From Linum tenue (Eukaryota > Streptophyta > Magnoliopsida > Malpighiales > Linaceae), in contig CAMGYJ010000011.1 of NCBI GenBank assembly GCA_946122785.1, forward strand, positions 13,764,001-13,828,000: DNA of 64,000 nucleotides. Reading direction: 5' to 3'. The position numbers and the translations under genes were made by a program. How positions within the stretch are numbered: position 1 is the stretch's first letter; every line of letters starts with the position of its first letter. Under the pieces are notes generated by a model. The model worked only from the letters and a program-made list of their open reading frames with translations, was not told the origin of the DNA and did no database searches. Positions 47,014 to 55,957 of the stretch are shown one piece after another.

Positions 47014-47540
47014 TTACTTAAGGTTGAGAATAATATCTACAAGATCCTCTCTGGCTCCATCATCATCATCATCGTCATCAAAATGGTTGGAAGCAGCTAA
47101 AGCACTAGTTTGGAGCCGTCGTAGCCGTCGCGCTCTATTTTCGATATTTTGGTTGATTACTTCATCGAGCACCGAATCCGCTGCTCGATGAAGCGCGATG
47201 AGCTTGGATCGATGCCCACTAATAACCGGAAGCAATCCAATCGAAGGGAAGAGACCCGTGAGCCTGAATCCTCCAAACGAGCTCACCATACTCTCCACAA
47301 CCCGGAACAACGTCGCACTCTGTTTCGGGGCATTGTCGAAAGCCGACCTGCTAGTGATGGAATTGGTCAAGGAAATCGCCATTGCTTTGAGATCCACGGC
47401 CCGTCCCTTGCTGGCGCGGATCGAGGCGACGAGATTGGCGACCTCTTGGAGCTTGATGGAGGGGAAAGACAGCACGCGCTTGGCGGAGAGCAACTCCATC
47501 GTGCAGAGCTTCAGAATATTGGGATGAATAGCTTTGAAAA
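47014..47540 (-). pseudogene. Cytochrome P450 fragment, CYP71-clan type
   Basis: The minus strand encodes KLCTMELLSAKRVLSFPSI, then EVANLV, LTNSITSRSAF, GLFPSIGLLPVISG and REDLVDIILNL. These are segments in the usual order between the C and H helices of CYP71-type P450s. Upstream exon sequence and the I-helix, ExxR and heme-binding Cys parts are missing. The end at NLK coincides with a GTAAAA sequence, near the usual position of the CYP71 intron. It is best read as a truncated relic. P450s act on the ER membrane in specialised metabolism; no substrate can be inferred. Confidence 0.7.
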
Positions 47541-47742
47541 GCTATGAATGAAATTTCTAATTAATTATCCAATATTTTTCCATAATACAAAATAAAATGG
47601 ATAATTAATAAAAAAATATTATGCAGATAATTCGGATTAATTATCTTAATAGAATACATTTTAATTATGGCAGTAATTATCTTCCTAATTAAAATGTGAC
47701 TTATTCCCAAAGAAAAAGGAAATATTCTGAGTTTTCTGCTCC

Positions 47743-47750
47743 TATAAATA
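47743..47750 (+). promoter_or_regulatory. TATA-like sequence of unclear ownership
   Basis: TATAAATA is followed by a leader-like stretch (47760-47840), but no convincing gene lies downstream. It may belong to an old LTR fragment. Confidence 0.3.
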
Positions 47751-49203
47751 GCAAACTCCCAGACCCTCTAAAGATAGAGCAGAAACACGAGAGAGAGTGA
47801 GTTCATAGAGCTCCGGTTTCCGCACAAAACCGATGAGCAACAAAATCAGAGTGGTTGTTTTATCATGGAGGCGGCCGGCTGATAGTCTGTTGTGCGCATT
47901 ACGAGACAGTGCCGCGAACGCATTAAAGAGAGCAACCTAGTCCGCGACTCAGCCTGATTTGGTAACCCTATTTTTACTGTTCGGTTTCTAAATTTTTTTA
48001 AATGTTTGATTGTTGTCGTATTTGCCGAACAGGATGCCGATTCTGGCTTAAGCAAGATCATGGATTCACGAGCACAGCTCCGCAGCTTTTCCCCCCCTTC
48101 TCGCAGCGAGATAGACAGACATACCCTGAAGACTACCGCTGTTCTGCTGGGGTCGTTTGGAATAAGAACATGCTTTACAGGGAGATTGAGGAATTCCCTC
48201 TTTTATCAATCAATTAGTTCTTTTTTATTTTTTGCATTATTTTTGTTTATCTTGCTGGTGTCTGCGAGAAAAAGAACAAGGGGAGCTACTGCGGAGAGCG
48301 GAGATTGCAAGGGAATCGGAGAGATCTGAGTCACCGTCAGTCACTTTTATCCCAATCTGCAGGAAAGAAATTGGTTGACCACCGGCGAGAAGATGGGCCA
48401 ACAAGCAGTTATTCCGGCCGCGAGCATAAATACGCCATAACGCCGTGGTTTGGCTTTCCCAACAGCTGATCGTCAAAGCCAGTAAGATTGGCGAGCAGAA
48501 TCTGAATTCTACGGAGAACCTCGTTGTAGACCTCCAGCTTCTGCCTGTGATGGCGAGATTGATGTGCGATAAAAAGTCAGCCGCCTCAGCTCTCCACTGT
48601 TACGTAGATGCGCCGTCGGAGCGGAATTCTACGTACTAAATCTTTACTTCTCCGAACTTTAGGATACACTTCTCGAAACTCTCAAGTAGAGAATCTCCTT
48701 AATGGCGAGAACAACCCCAAAATAGCTACGAACTACTAAACCGAACGAAATAAATAATCAAAGCAAACAAAACATAAATTGGGTGACAATCTTCTCATAC
48801 TATTATTCATAAACAATGTCTCTATTTATAGAGTTACACAACTAAATCCCTTTCTTTCTCACCCAAGGCTTTAGCCTCTCTCCTTATCCTTTTCCTACTA
48901 GAATTCTCTTTCTTCCCTTACAAGCAACATTAATTAAATACTAAAAAAGAACTAACACATCTCCTAACCAACTAGAACAACTAATAATAATAAATAATAC
49001 TAATTTTCCCAAATAATGACTCATACGAACTAATAAGGAAAAGATACGCAAGCCCAGTAATTTCTGAAATGTCACGATGGCTCGATCTTGTAACATCCCT
49101 CCCCCCCTTCGAAGAACCTTGTCCCCAAGGTTCGTGGGATCACCACACCCACCTCAACCGAGATCGATGTAAAAGAATCTCCCTCGTAACTTGTCATTGA
49201 CGA

Positions 49204-49689
49204 TCATGGATGTTTGACAATACAACCGCCTTCGATACTTCCAATTACGCTCGGAACGAATTCAATTTCAGCAGCTCCTCTGTACATGGCCTTCCTCTCT
49301 CTTGTGACCGAGTGAATTATTCCAACAAAATCAGCCCCTTCAACGAACAATACAAAGCTATAAGATTCATTTTCCACGTTCATTCGCCTCCCGGTCCTCC
49401 TATGCATGGCGTGACATAGCCACCAATCAGCAGCAAACTCTCTACAAATTTGGACCAAAGCATGAACATGCACTCCAATCACACCAAAACCCCACTTAAA
49501 GAATCCTTCTTTCCTCTTTTCTGATTGGGCTACTCCTTGTCCAAAATTATACTTGCAGCTTCCACTAGCAACATTGAGCAAACATTCTATTCTCGCCTTC
49601 CACATCCTCCTTGGGAGTATCTCTTCAAGCCAAATCTCACTTGTCGTACTAATAATAGACTGGGTTTGCTGGCTTAACGTCAGCAACAC
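49204..49689 (-). CDS. Unrecognised ORF 2 of the LTR element
   Basis: This open frame of 161 codons lies between ORF 1 and the polypurine tract. It contains a Trp/Phe-rich segment (GFFKWGFGVIGVHVHALVQI) and several Cys/His residues but no motif I recognise. It may be remnant or captured coding sequence; translation is unproven. Confidence 0.4.
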   Translation of the reverse strand: MLLTLSQQTQSIISTTSEIWLEEILPRRMWKARIECLLNVASGSCKYNFGQGVAQSEKRKEGFFKWGFGVIGVHVHALVQICREFAADWWLCHAMHRRTGRRMNVENESYSFVLFVEGADFVGIIHSVTRERKAMYRGAAEIEFVPSVIGSIEGGCIVKHP

Positions 49690-49898
49690 ATGGTCAATTT
49701 TTTAGGAAGAAGTTATGTATTCATTGATGATGAGCTGCAGCAACTCCAGTACTCGATCCTCCTGCACGGGCTCCAATTCCTTAATGCTACCGAGCACATT
49801 CAGGAGATTGTGAGCCTTGCGATGGGTTTTGCGGCGTCGTCGATGTTGACGATGAAGGGTGTAACCCGATCAGGTTCAAGCACCACAATTGCGGGCGC

Positions 49899-50840
49899 TT
49901 ATGAGATGGTGATAGAAGGCGTCTCACCTATAACAACGAACATCGTGGGCAGTTCATTCAACACTAAGGGTAACGTCTCGTCTATCGCATTGACGACTGG
50001 TGACGGTTCTTCGAATGGTGACTTCGGAGCTAGGGCTAGCTCGTCATCTATTGAATCAACGTCCGGTGGCTTGAGATCGACGGAGGCCACAATCCATGAC
50101 GACAACGTGGCTATAGTTTCGATTCGCGGAATGATTTCGACCGTAGGTTCCTCACAGGTTGAGTCAACGGGAGCAAAGCAGGCTTTGATTGGTAGGACTT
50201 CTTTTGACAAAAGCTTTTCTCTGGCAGTGGCGGCATCATGCTCTAGTTGAGTGATGATGGATTGACCGGGGGTCAGTGCGTGTTGGGTTGCTTGGAGCAC
50301 CATGAACAATGGAGATGGCGCGGTTGCTCGTGCGACAGCAGCTCGAGCTTCACCAGCTTCGGCGGTGGCTTGTTGTTGCTTCCTTATGAACTTCCACGAG
50401 GTAAGCCCATCGATTCCACCTTCTTGATTCCTTTCAAGTTGTCCATTGGTCGCAACAATGGCAAACTCTACCTCCTTCTTTGGGGTTGTAGCGGTCAGCG
50501 ACGATGGTGAAGTGTGCGACTTGTGAGCTAAGCTTTTACTCTCACACGATGTAATGACAACTGGTGGTGACTCGAAGGAGAGCTGCTGCTCCTGATCGAT
50601 CTTGATGGTGGTTGGTGCAGTGATGGATGACTTTCGTGGAGGTTGAATTGGAGCTACGTTTAGCTCCACGTTTGACAGATTGATGTCGGCGGCGGCTGAT
50701 GTCACGCGTGATGAAGATTGAGGTACGGTTGGCTCCTTCTCTGGTAACCTCATGGAATCGATGCGATCGGGAGAAAATCTCTCCACATATCGCTTCCACG
50801 TAGAGACCAATTCTCTTGCTTGAATACCTTCAATCATCAT
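49899..50840 (-). CDS. Unrecognised ORF 1 of the LTR element, gag position
   Basis: This open frame of 313 codons begins about 25 bp inside the primer-binding site, where gag should be. It starts MMIEGIQARELVSTWKRYVE and is then Ser/Thr/Pro-rich and acidic, with VARATAPSPLFMVLQATQHA in the middle. There is no Retrotrans_gag domain and no CCHC knuckle. A diverged gag N-terminus or captured host sequence are both possible. It is intact despite lacking a recognisable domain. Confidence 0.45.
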   Translation of the reverse strand: MMIEGIQARELVSTWKRYVERFSPDRIDSMRLPEKEPTVPQSSSRVTSAAADINLSNVELNVAPIQPPRKSSITAPTTIKIDQEQQLSFESPPVVITSCESKSLAHKSHTSPSSLTATTPKKEVEFAIVATNGQLERNQEGGIDGLTSWKFIRKQQQATAEAGEARAAVARATAPSPLFMVLQATQHALTPGQSIITQLEHDAATAREKLLSKEVLPIKACFAPVDSTCEEPTVEIIPRIETIATLSSWIVASVDLKPPDVDSIDDELALAPKSPFEEPSPVVNAIDETLPLVLNELPTMFVVIGETPSITIS

Positions 50841-51991
50841 GGTTTTGCGGTATCGAAGAACCGGACTCTGATATCAACTGTTACGTAGATGCACCATCGG
50901 GGCGGAATTCTACGTACTGGATCTTTACTTCTCCGGACTTTAGGATACGCTTCTCGAAACTCTCGAGTAGAGAATCTCCTTAATGGCGAGAACAACCCAA
51001 AAATAGCTACAAACTACTAAACCGAACAAAATAAATAATCAAAGCAAACAAAACATAAATTGGGTTCCAATCTTCTCATACTATTATTCATAGACAATGT
51101 CTCTATTTATAGAGTTACACAACCAAATCCCTTTCCTTCTCACCAAGGCTTTAGCCTCTCTTCTTATCCTTTTTCTACTAGAATTCCCTTTCTTCCCTTA
51201 CAAGAAACATTAATTAAATACTAAACAAGAACTAACACATCTCCTAACCAACTAGAACAACTACTAATAATAAATAATACTAATTTTCCCAAATAATGAC
51301 TCGTACAAACTAATAAGAAAAAGATACACAAGCCCAGTAATTTATGAAATGTCACGATGGCTCGATCTCGTAACATCCACGCCCTCCTCAATTGCCATAT
51401 TGTAGAACGCCTCTGTCGAGGCTTATTTCCGACGAACCAGAGACTTAGGGAAGAGAAGAAGACTAGGAATTAGTTCCACTATCCCAAATAATTAATTCGG
51501 GGAGAGGAAGGGCCCGCCGCAAGTACAACTCTCGTGGCAGCCGCTGTAACCTAGAGGAGTTTAATCTAGAAGGGACATGTGAGAACTATGGATCTAGGCG
51601 TGTGATTTAGGGATTAAACGAACTAGGGATTGGGGAATTTAGGTGAGGAAGAAGGGGAATTTGGGATGAGAGAGAGAACATAATCGGTTCCCGGGATGGG
51701 AGCCGCCGAGGTGAGAGGGAGAGGGAGGGGTTCGGCCAAGGTGAGTTGAGAGAGAGAGAGAGAGTTGGGAACAATTTTGTATTATTGCTTGCCCATGACC
51801 TAACATAACATCATATATATATATAACCCGACTAATTACTGTTTACTACCCGAATAATTAACCTAACCGAATGAACCCCCATAATTCCCCTATCTGACAA
51901 TATCCGAATAATATGAAATAACAAATAGACTCTCAACAATTATGTTTCTAACAATCCATCCCCCTTGAAACCCACCTTGCCCTCAAGGTGG

Positions 51992-54151
51992 TCAATGGGT
52001 CTTGTCATCCTCTTTCTTGTCCTCTCCTTCAGCGCCCCGCTCCATTTCCTCGCCTTCATCCTCCCAATTTCCGACTAGCAGCATCAAGTGACCCTTGGCA
52101 CACTGGTGGCCCACCGTATACCTCTCATCACAGTTGAAACAACGCCCGTCCCGGCGTTTTTGGTCCATCTCTGCCTGAGTCAGCCTCACAAACCCACGAG
52201 GTGGCGCCCTGGCCGGAAATCGCGCCCCGACAGGGGTCCCGGTCGTCGGAGGGCTTGTGGCCGCCGCTGGTGCTCCCGCCCCGGTACCGGCTCCGCCACC
52301 TACTCCACCACTGGCCCTCTGTATCCTGCCCACGGAGGACCTCCAGCTGGCTAACTCCTCTTCCTTCCGCCCTGCAATTCTGAAAGCCACCCGGAGAGAT
52401 TCCGGCTCAAAGACCTTAACCGCCGTGGCCAGCTCGGGCCTCAGGCCCGCCATGCACAGCCCCACCAGAGTTTCTTCGGTCATCTCCTTGCATTGATTTC
52501 CCAGCTTCAAGAACTCCGCTCTATACTCCGCTACTGACCCGGTCTGTTTAAGCTTGGCCAGTTGCTCCGGGGCCCAGCCTTCTGCCCTGCCGAACTGATA
52601 TCGGAGCTCATCCTGGAACCGAGCCCATGAAATCCTCTCACCCGCTGCTGCGTACGCCCGCTCAGTCCACTCCCACCACTGGAGGGCATCCCCCTCCAAA
52701 TAGAAGGACGCCAGATGCGCCTTCCTTTCCTCCCTGATCGGATGATTCCTAAACCACCTCTCAGCCGCATATAACCACAACCCCACATCACCAGTGCCAT
52801 CAAACTTCGGGAACTCAATAACCGGCGGTTTAGCTCTAAACACCAGTTCATCCTCATAGTCATACAGAGGGTTACTGTACCCGTACCTGTTACCGCCGGT
52901 TGGCTGCATCGAGTGACCCGACCCATGATGTCGGTAGTCTGGCCCCGCGTTCTGCATCCCCGAGTAGGCCCAGTCGGCCATCTCATGCTGGTACACCTCT
53001 CCTCCCCCAGCCTTCGCTCCGGATCCTTGACCCTCCTCCAACCTGCGTCCGGGTCGTGCGCCCTCGGTCCGTGGAGTGCTCCATGGCGGATAACCAGCCT
53101 CGGGGCCCTGTCTGTCGCGCCTGGGCCCTCCTCCTGGTCCGTACCTGCTGCTGCCCATCGGCCCGCACCCCGGTTCCACCCGGTTCGACCCGGTCCGGCC
53201 GGGTTCGGCCCCGCCCGCCTCGGTCCGACCGATCCCGGTCCGACCATAACTGGTTCGGCCGGCCAACAACCCAACCGGTCGACCGGTTTGGTCCAGCATG
53301 GGCTCAGTCACCCAATTCTGATCGGGCCCATCGGGCCCAGGGCCCATCTCCCACTCCTCCTGATCCGCGAAGCTCATCTCCTCATAGTCCGGGCCCAATT
53401 CCTCGAACTCCACCACCTTCTTCTGCCTGCGGGCCTCCGCAATGTCTTGGGCCGTCGGAGCCGGAAGCAGGCCTGGCCCACTGAAGACTGGTGGGGATCC
53501 AGATCCCCTGCCCGCTCCTCCTGCTGGGCTGGGCCCGCCAGAAGGCCCTCCTCCCCGGCCCTCTGGGCCTGGCGGCCGCGCCGCCCTTGAGCCCCCACCG
53601 CCGGCCACCTCGCCTGGCGCTGCTGCCCTCCTGCCACCGGGAGCGCCTGGCGGTTTAGCCGCCGCCGCCGCGGCCAGCGCGCCGCCCGCTTCCCCTTCCG
53701 CGGCGCCAGCCGCGCCTCCTCCCGCGCCAACCGCGCCTCCAGCCGCGCCTCCTCCCGCGCCCGCCGCCGATCCTGGCGGGGTGGTCTCCTTCTTCTCGGC
53801 GGCCGTCGATACAGCCGCCGCCATCTTCTCCAAGGCCTCAGGTCGGTTTTCCGGGCTTGGCTCCTTGCCCTGAAACGCGCCGATCAAGACCTGGGTCATG
53901 GTGTCCGCCAGAGCCTTGCACAGCTTCTCAGTCATCGTCGTGCCTATCTCCTCAATCGAGGAAGTAATCCGCTCCCCCAGCGCCTCTATGGCCTCGGTCG
54001 AAACTCGGGAAGCAGCAGCAGCTTGCTCTGTTGACGCCGTCAAGCTCTCCAACGATGTCACGACAGCGTCGTACTTGTTATTCGTGATGTCCTTCACGGT
54101 CACGATCTCCTGGCCTTGCCTCTGCTGTTGCGGTTTGTCCATGTTTGACAT
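51992..54151 (-). CDS. Gag protein of the gag-only LTR element, 719 residues
   Basis: The intact ORF starts about 40 bp inside the primer-binding site. Residues about 1-110 are probably helical, 115-260 are Ala/Gly/Pro-rich, and 260-430 are Gly/Arg/Pro-rich. The Retrotrans_gag domain lies at about 440-600 (IEFPKFDGTGDVGLW, LEGDALQWWEW, LKQTGSVAEYRAEF). A Cys/His knuckle is near 670-685 (CFNCDERYTVGHQC), followed by an acidic tail. The long low-complexity N-terminal half is unusual for such gags. GC content is much higher than in neighbouring DNA. It needs enzymes supplied in trans. Confidence 0.88.
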   Translation of the reverse strand: MSNMDKPQQQRQGQEIVTVKDITNNKYDAVVTSLESLTASTEQAAAASRVSTEAIEALGERITSSIEEIGTTMTEKLCKALADTMTQVLIGAFQGKEPSPENRPEALEKMAAAVSTAAEKKETTPPGSAAGAGGGAAGGAVGAGGGAAGAAEGEAGGALAAAAAAKPPGAPGGRRAAAPGEVAGGGGSRAARPPGPEGRGGGPSGGPSPAGGAGRGSGSPPVFSGPGLLPAPTAQDIAEARRQKKVVEFEELGPDYEEMSFADQEEWEMGPGPDGPDQNWVTEPMLDQTGRPVGLLAGRTSYGRTGIGRTEAGGAEPGRTGSNRVEPGCGPMGSSRYGPGGGPRRDRQGPEAGYPPWSTPRTEGARPGRRLEEGQGSGAKAGGGEVYQHEMADWAYSGMQNAGPDYRHHGSGHSMQPTGGNRYGYSNPLYDYEDELVFRAKPPVIEFPKFDGTGDVGLWLYAAERWFRNHPIREERKAHLASFYLEGDALQWWEWTERAYAAAGERISWARFQDELRYQFGRAEGWAPEQLAKLKQTGSVAEYRAEFLKLGNQCKEMTEETLVGLCMAGLRPELATAVKVFEPESLRVAFRIAGRKEEELASWRSSVGRIQRASGGVGGGAGTGAGAPAAATSPPTTGTPVGARFPARAPPRGFVRLTQAEMDQKRRDGRCFNCDERYTVGHQCAKGHLMLLVGNWEDEGEEMERGAEGEDKKEDDKTH

Positions 54152-54189
54152 CTCAATTCCTGCAGCTCAGTAATCAGCACGCCAACCAG

Positions 54190-54201
54190 GCTCTGATACC
54201 A
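54190..54201 (-). other. Primer-binding site, initiator-Met tRNA type
   Basis: The minus strand reads TGGTATCAGAGC two bases inside the LTR. It is identical to the site at 3174-3185. Confidence 0.88.
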
Positions 54202-54583
54202 ATTGTGAGAACTATGGATCTAGGCGTGTGATTTAGGGATTAAACGAACTAGGGATTGGGGAATTTAGGTGAGGAAGAAGGGGAATTTGGGATGAGAGAG
54301 AGAACAGAATCGGTTCCCGGGATGGGAGCCGCCGAGGTGAGAGGGAGAGGGAGGGGTTCGGCCAAGGTGAGTTGAGAGAGAGAGAGAGAGTTGGGAACAA
54401 TTATGTATTATTGCTTGCCCATGACCTAACATAACATCATATATATATAACCCGACTAATTACTGTTTGCTACCCAAATAATTAACCTAACCGAATGAAC
54501 CCCCATAATTCCCCTATCTGACAATATCCGAATAAATATGAAATAACAAATAGACTCTCAACAATTATGTTTCTAACAGGACA

Positions 54584-55440
54584 GTTAATGAGTTCCGATT
54601 ACTTTTGGAAGCGATGTAATTGGCGAGGAAATATGCGTCAGAGCAGCCCTATATCGTCAAAGAAGCCTCGTTTGGGATTCTGCGTTCCGTGCAAATCTGG
54701 AGTTTTAAGTTCGTGACCTAAAGCTTGATTATTGTGGATTGATGTTTTGGTCATTAAAGCTCATATTTCGGACACCCACCACTGACCAAGTAAGGTGGAT
54801 TAAGGAGTTGAGGAAGTTGTCTATTCCATCCACATGGGAGACTAAACAAGTGTCTAGTTTGAAGTGGATTGAAGAAGAGCTTTGATTTATTCATTAATTG
54901 GTTGAAGATGGCCTATCTCAATTAGAACGCAGCTGTTGGATTCCTTTTGGGAATTAAAGGACCGGATCATTATTTCATTGGACCAGAGCTGCGGGAAGGA
55001 TTTCTTTGGAGAGCAACATGCAGGTTGGAGTAGAGCAGAACAGAATTGCAACCTGTAACATGGCCCGTTTCCGGTTAGAATAATGATGAACAAGAAGGAC
55101 AGAAGGTGTTCAGAACCTTGAAAAAGAGGTAAGAACTGAAACCTTCTTCTAGAGTCATTAATGAATGACAAATTAGAATTTATTTCATACTATACTATGC
55201 ATGGAATTGAGAAACATAGTGAATGCTAAAAGGAAAGGTAGAACTGATGCATGATTATCTTGACATTGAGATGTAGTTCCTTGATGATTCGAGTACAATT
55301 TTATGTCCATGTTATGAAGTAGAGTACTTTTGATTACATAAATGCATACTCTGCAGTATATATATGAATGTGTATTATATAATCATATGCTATCGGAATG
55401 GGTTGTATGCCCATATTTATTTTGAAGAAGTATTATCTGT
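54584..55440. other. Intergenic stretch, no gene recognised
   Basis: Small ORFs only, without recognised domains. Parts may belong to the copia relic that follows. Confidence 0.4.
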
Positions 55441-55529
55441 CAGTACTAAGTGAACTAGGTCCATACCAATTAGAATGGTGCTCTTCGTGGCAACCAAAAG
55501 ATAGTCGGTCAAATCCTCTAAGAATGACG

Positions 55530-55830
55530 CATTATTTCTCTACTTTAGTTGCGAGAAATTAGGTCATATGACACGGAAGTGTAGGAACAAGTATAACACT
55601 GGTTCTAGTGTTAACTTGATTAAAGAGGAGGATTGGTGGTTGTGATGATTGCGAAAAGAGCAGAGATTAACCTTGATGGTACTTTGAACATGGTGGATGG
55701 ACACTGATACCTCGAAGCATATTGAGGCATCTACTTTTAAGAAAGTGTTGTTGAGTACTGCTCACTATACTATTTATAATGGGCATGAGAGTATGCAAAT
55801 GATTATAAAGCTAAATTATTGAATTCTTTT
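55530..55830 (+). pseudogene. Ty1/copia gag-protease relic
   Basis: A zinc-knuckle remnant reads YFSCEKLGHMTRKC: C-X4-H-X4-C is kept but the first Cys is Tyr (TAC at 55541). About 130 bp later WWMDTDTSKHIEAS matches the start of copia protease, where D-T/S-G-A is expected; here it reads DTDT. Stops lie between and after them. This is an old, dead fragment. Confidence 0.6.
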
Positions 55831-55957
55831 GTGTCTGGCATGCACGTCTTTGACGTATATCGTGATTATTAAAGCAGATGCCTCAATAATTGTTTGTGAT
55901 AAATATATGATTTCCATAAACAAATTAAAAGACCCATAAGGATATGTGACACATGTA

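Larger units (their letters stand above)
48598..51375 (-). mobile_element. Non-autonomous LTR retrotransposon with unrecognised ORFs, 2778 bp
   Basis: Near-identical LTRs of about 498 bp (48598-49095 and 50879-51375) run TGTTACGTAG...GTAACA. A perfect 5-bp target duplication TCCAC flanks the element (48593-48597 and 51376-51380). On the minus strand a degenerate Met-tRNA primer site (50865-50876, two mismatches to the usual form) and a polypurine tract (GAAGGGGGGGAGGGA before 49095) fix the orientation. There is no gag, protease, RT or integrase signature. Two minus-strand ORFs lie inside. Confidence 0.85.
48440..51398 (-). pseudogene. N-terminus of a STY8/STY17/STY46-like ACT-Raf kinase gene, disrupted by an LTR element
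   Basis: The minus strand starts MAIEEGVES at 51398, followed by stops where the family has Cys-Gly-Ser. About 3 kb later in the window, but next to it once the LTR element is removed, comes RQKLEVYNEVLRRIQ (48556-48512) and then GFDDQL. These match the start of plant STY8/17/46 kinases, cytosolic dual-specificity kinases that phosphorylate chloroplast transit peptides. The kinase domain is absent. The LTR element 48598-51375 sits within codon 8-9 with a TCCAC target duplication. Premature stops show that the fragment was, or has become, non-functional. Confidence 0.55.
51578..54578 (-). mobile_element. Gag-only LTR retrotransposon, 3001 bp
   Basis: LTRs of about 375 bp (51578-51953 and 54204-54578) run TGTGAGAACT...TTTCTAACA. 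A perfect 5-bp target duplication GGACA flanks the element (51573-51577 and 54579-54583). The primer-binding site is at 54190-54201 and a polypurine tract precedes the 3' LTR (TTTCAAGGGGGATGGAT on the minus strand). One long gag fills the interior and there is no pol. This is a second, unrelated TR-GAG-type element. Confidence 0.9.

Noticed and set aside
53374..53873. Overlapping long ORFs in other frames of the gag at 51992-54151
   Set aside because: High GC content removes stops in all frames; only the gag frame carries domain motifs.
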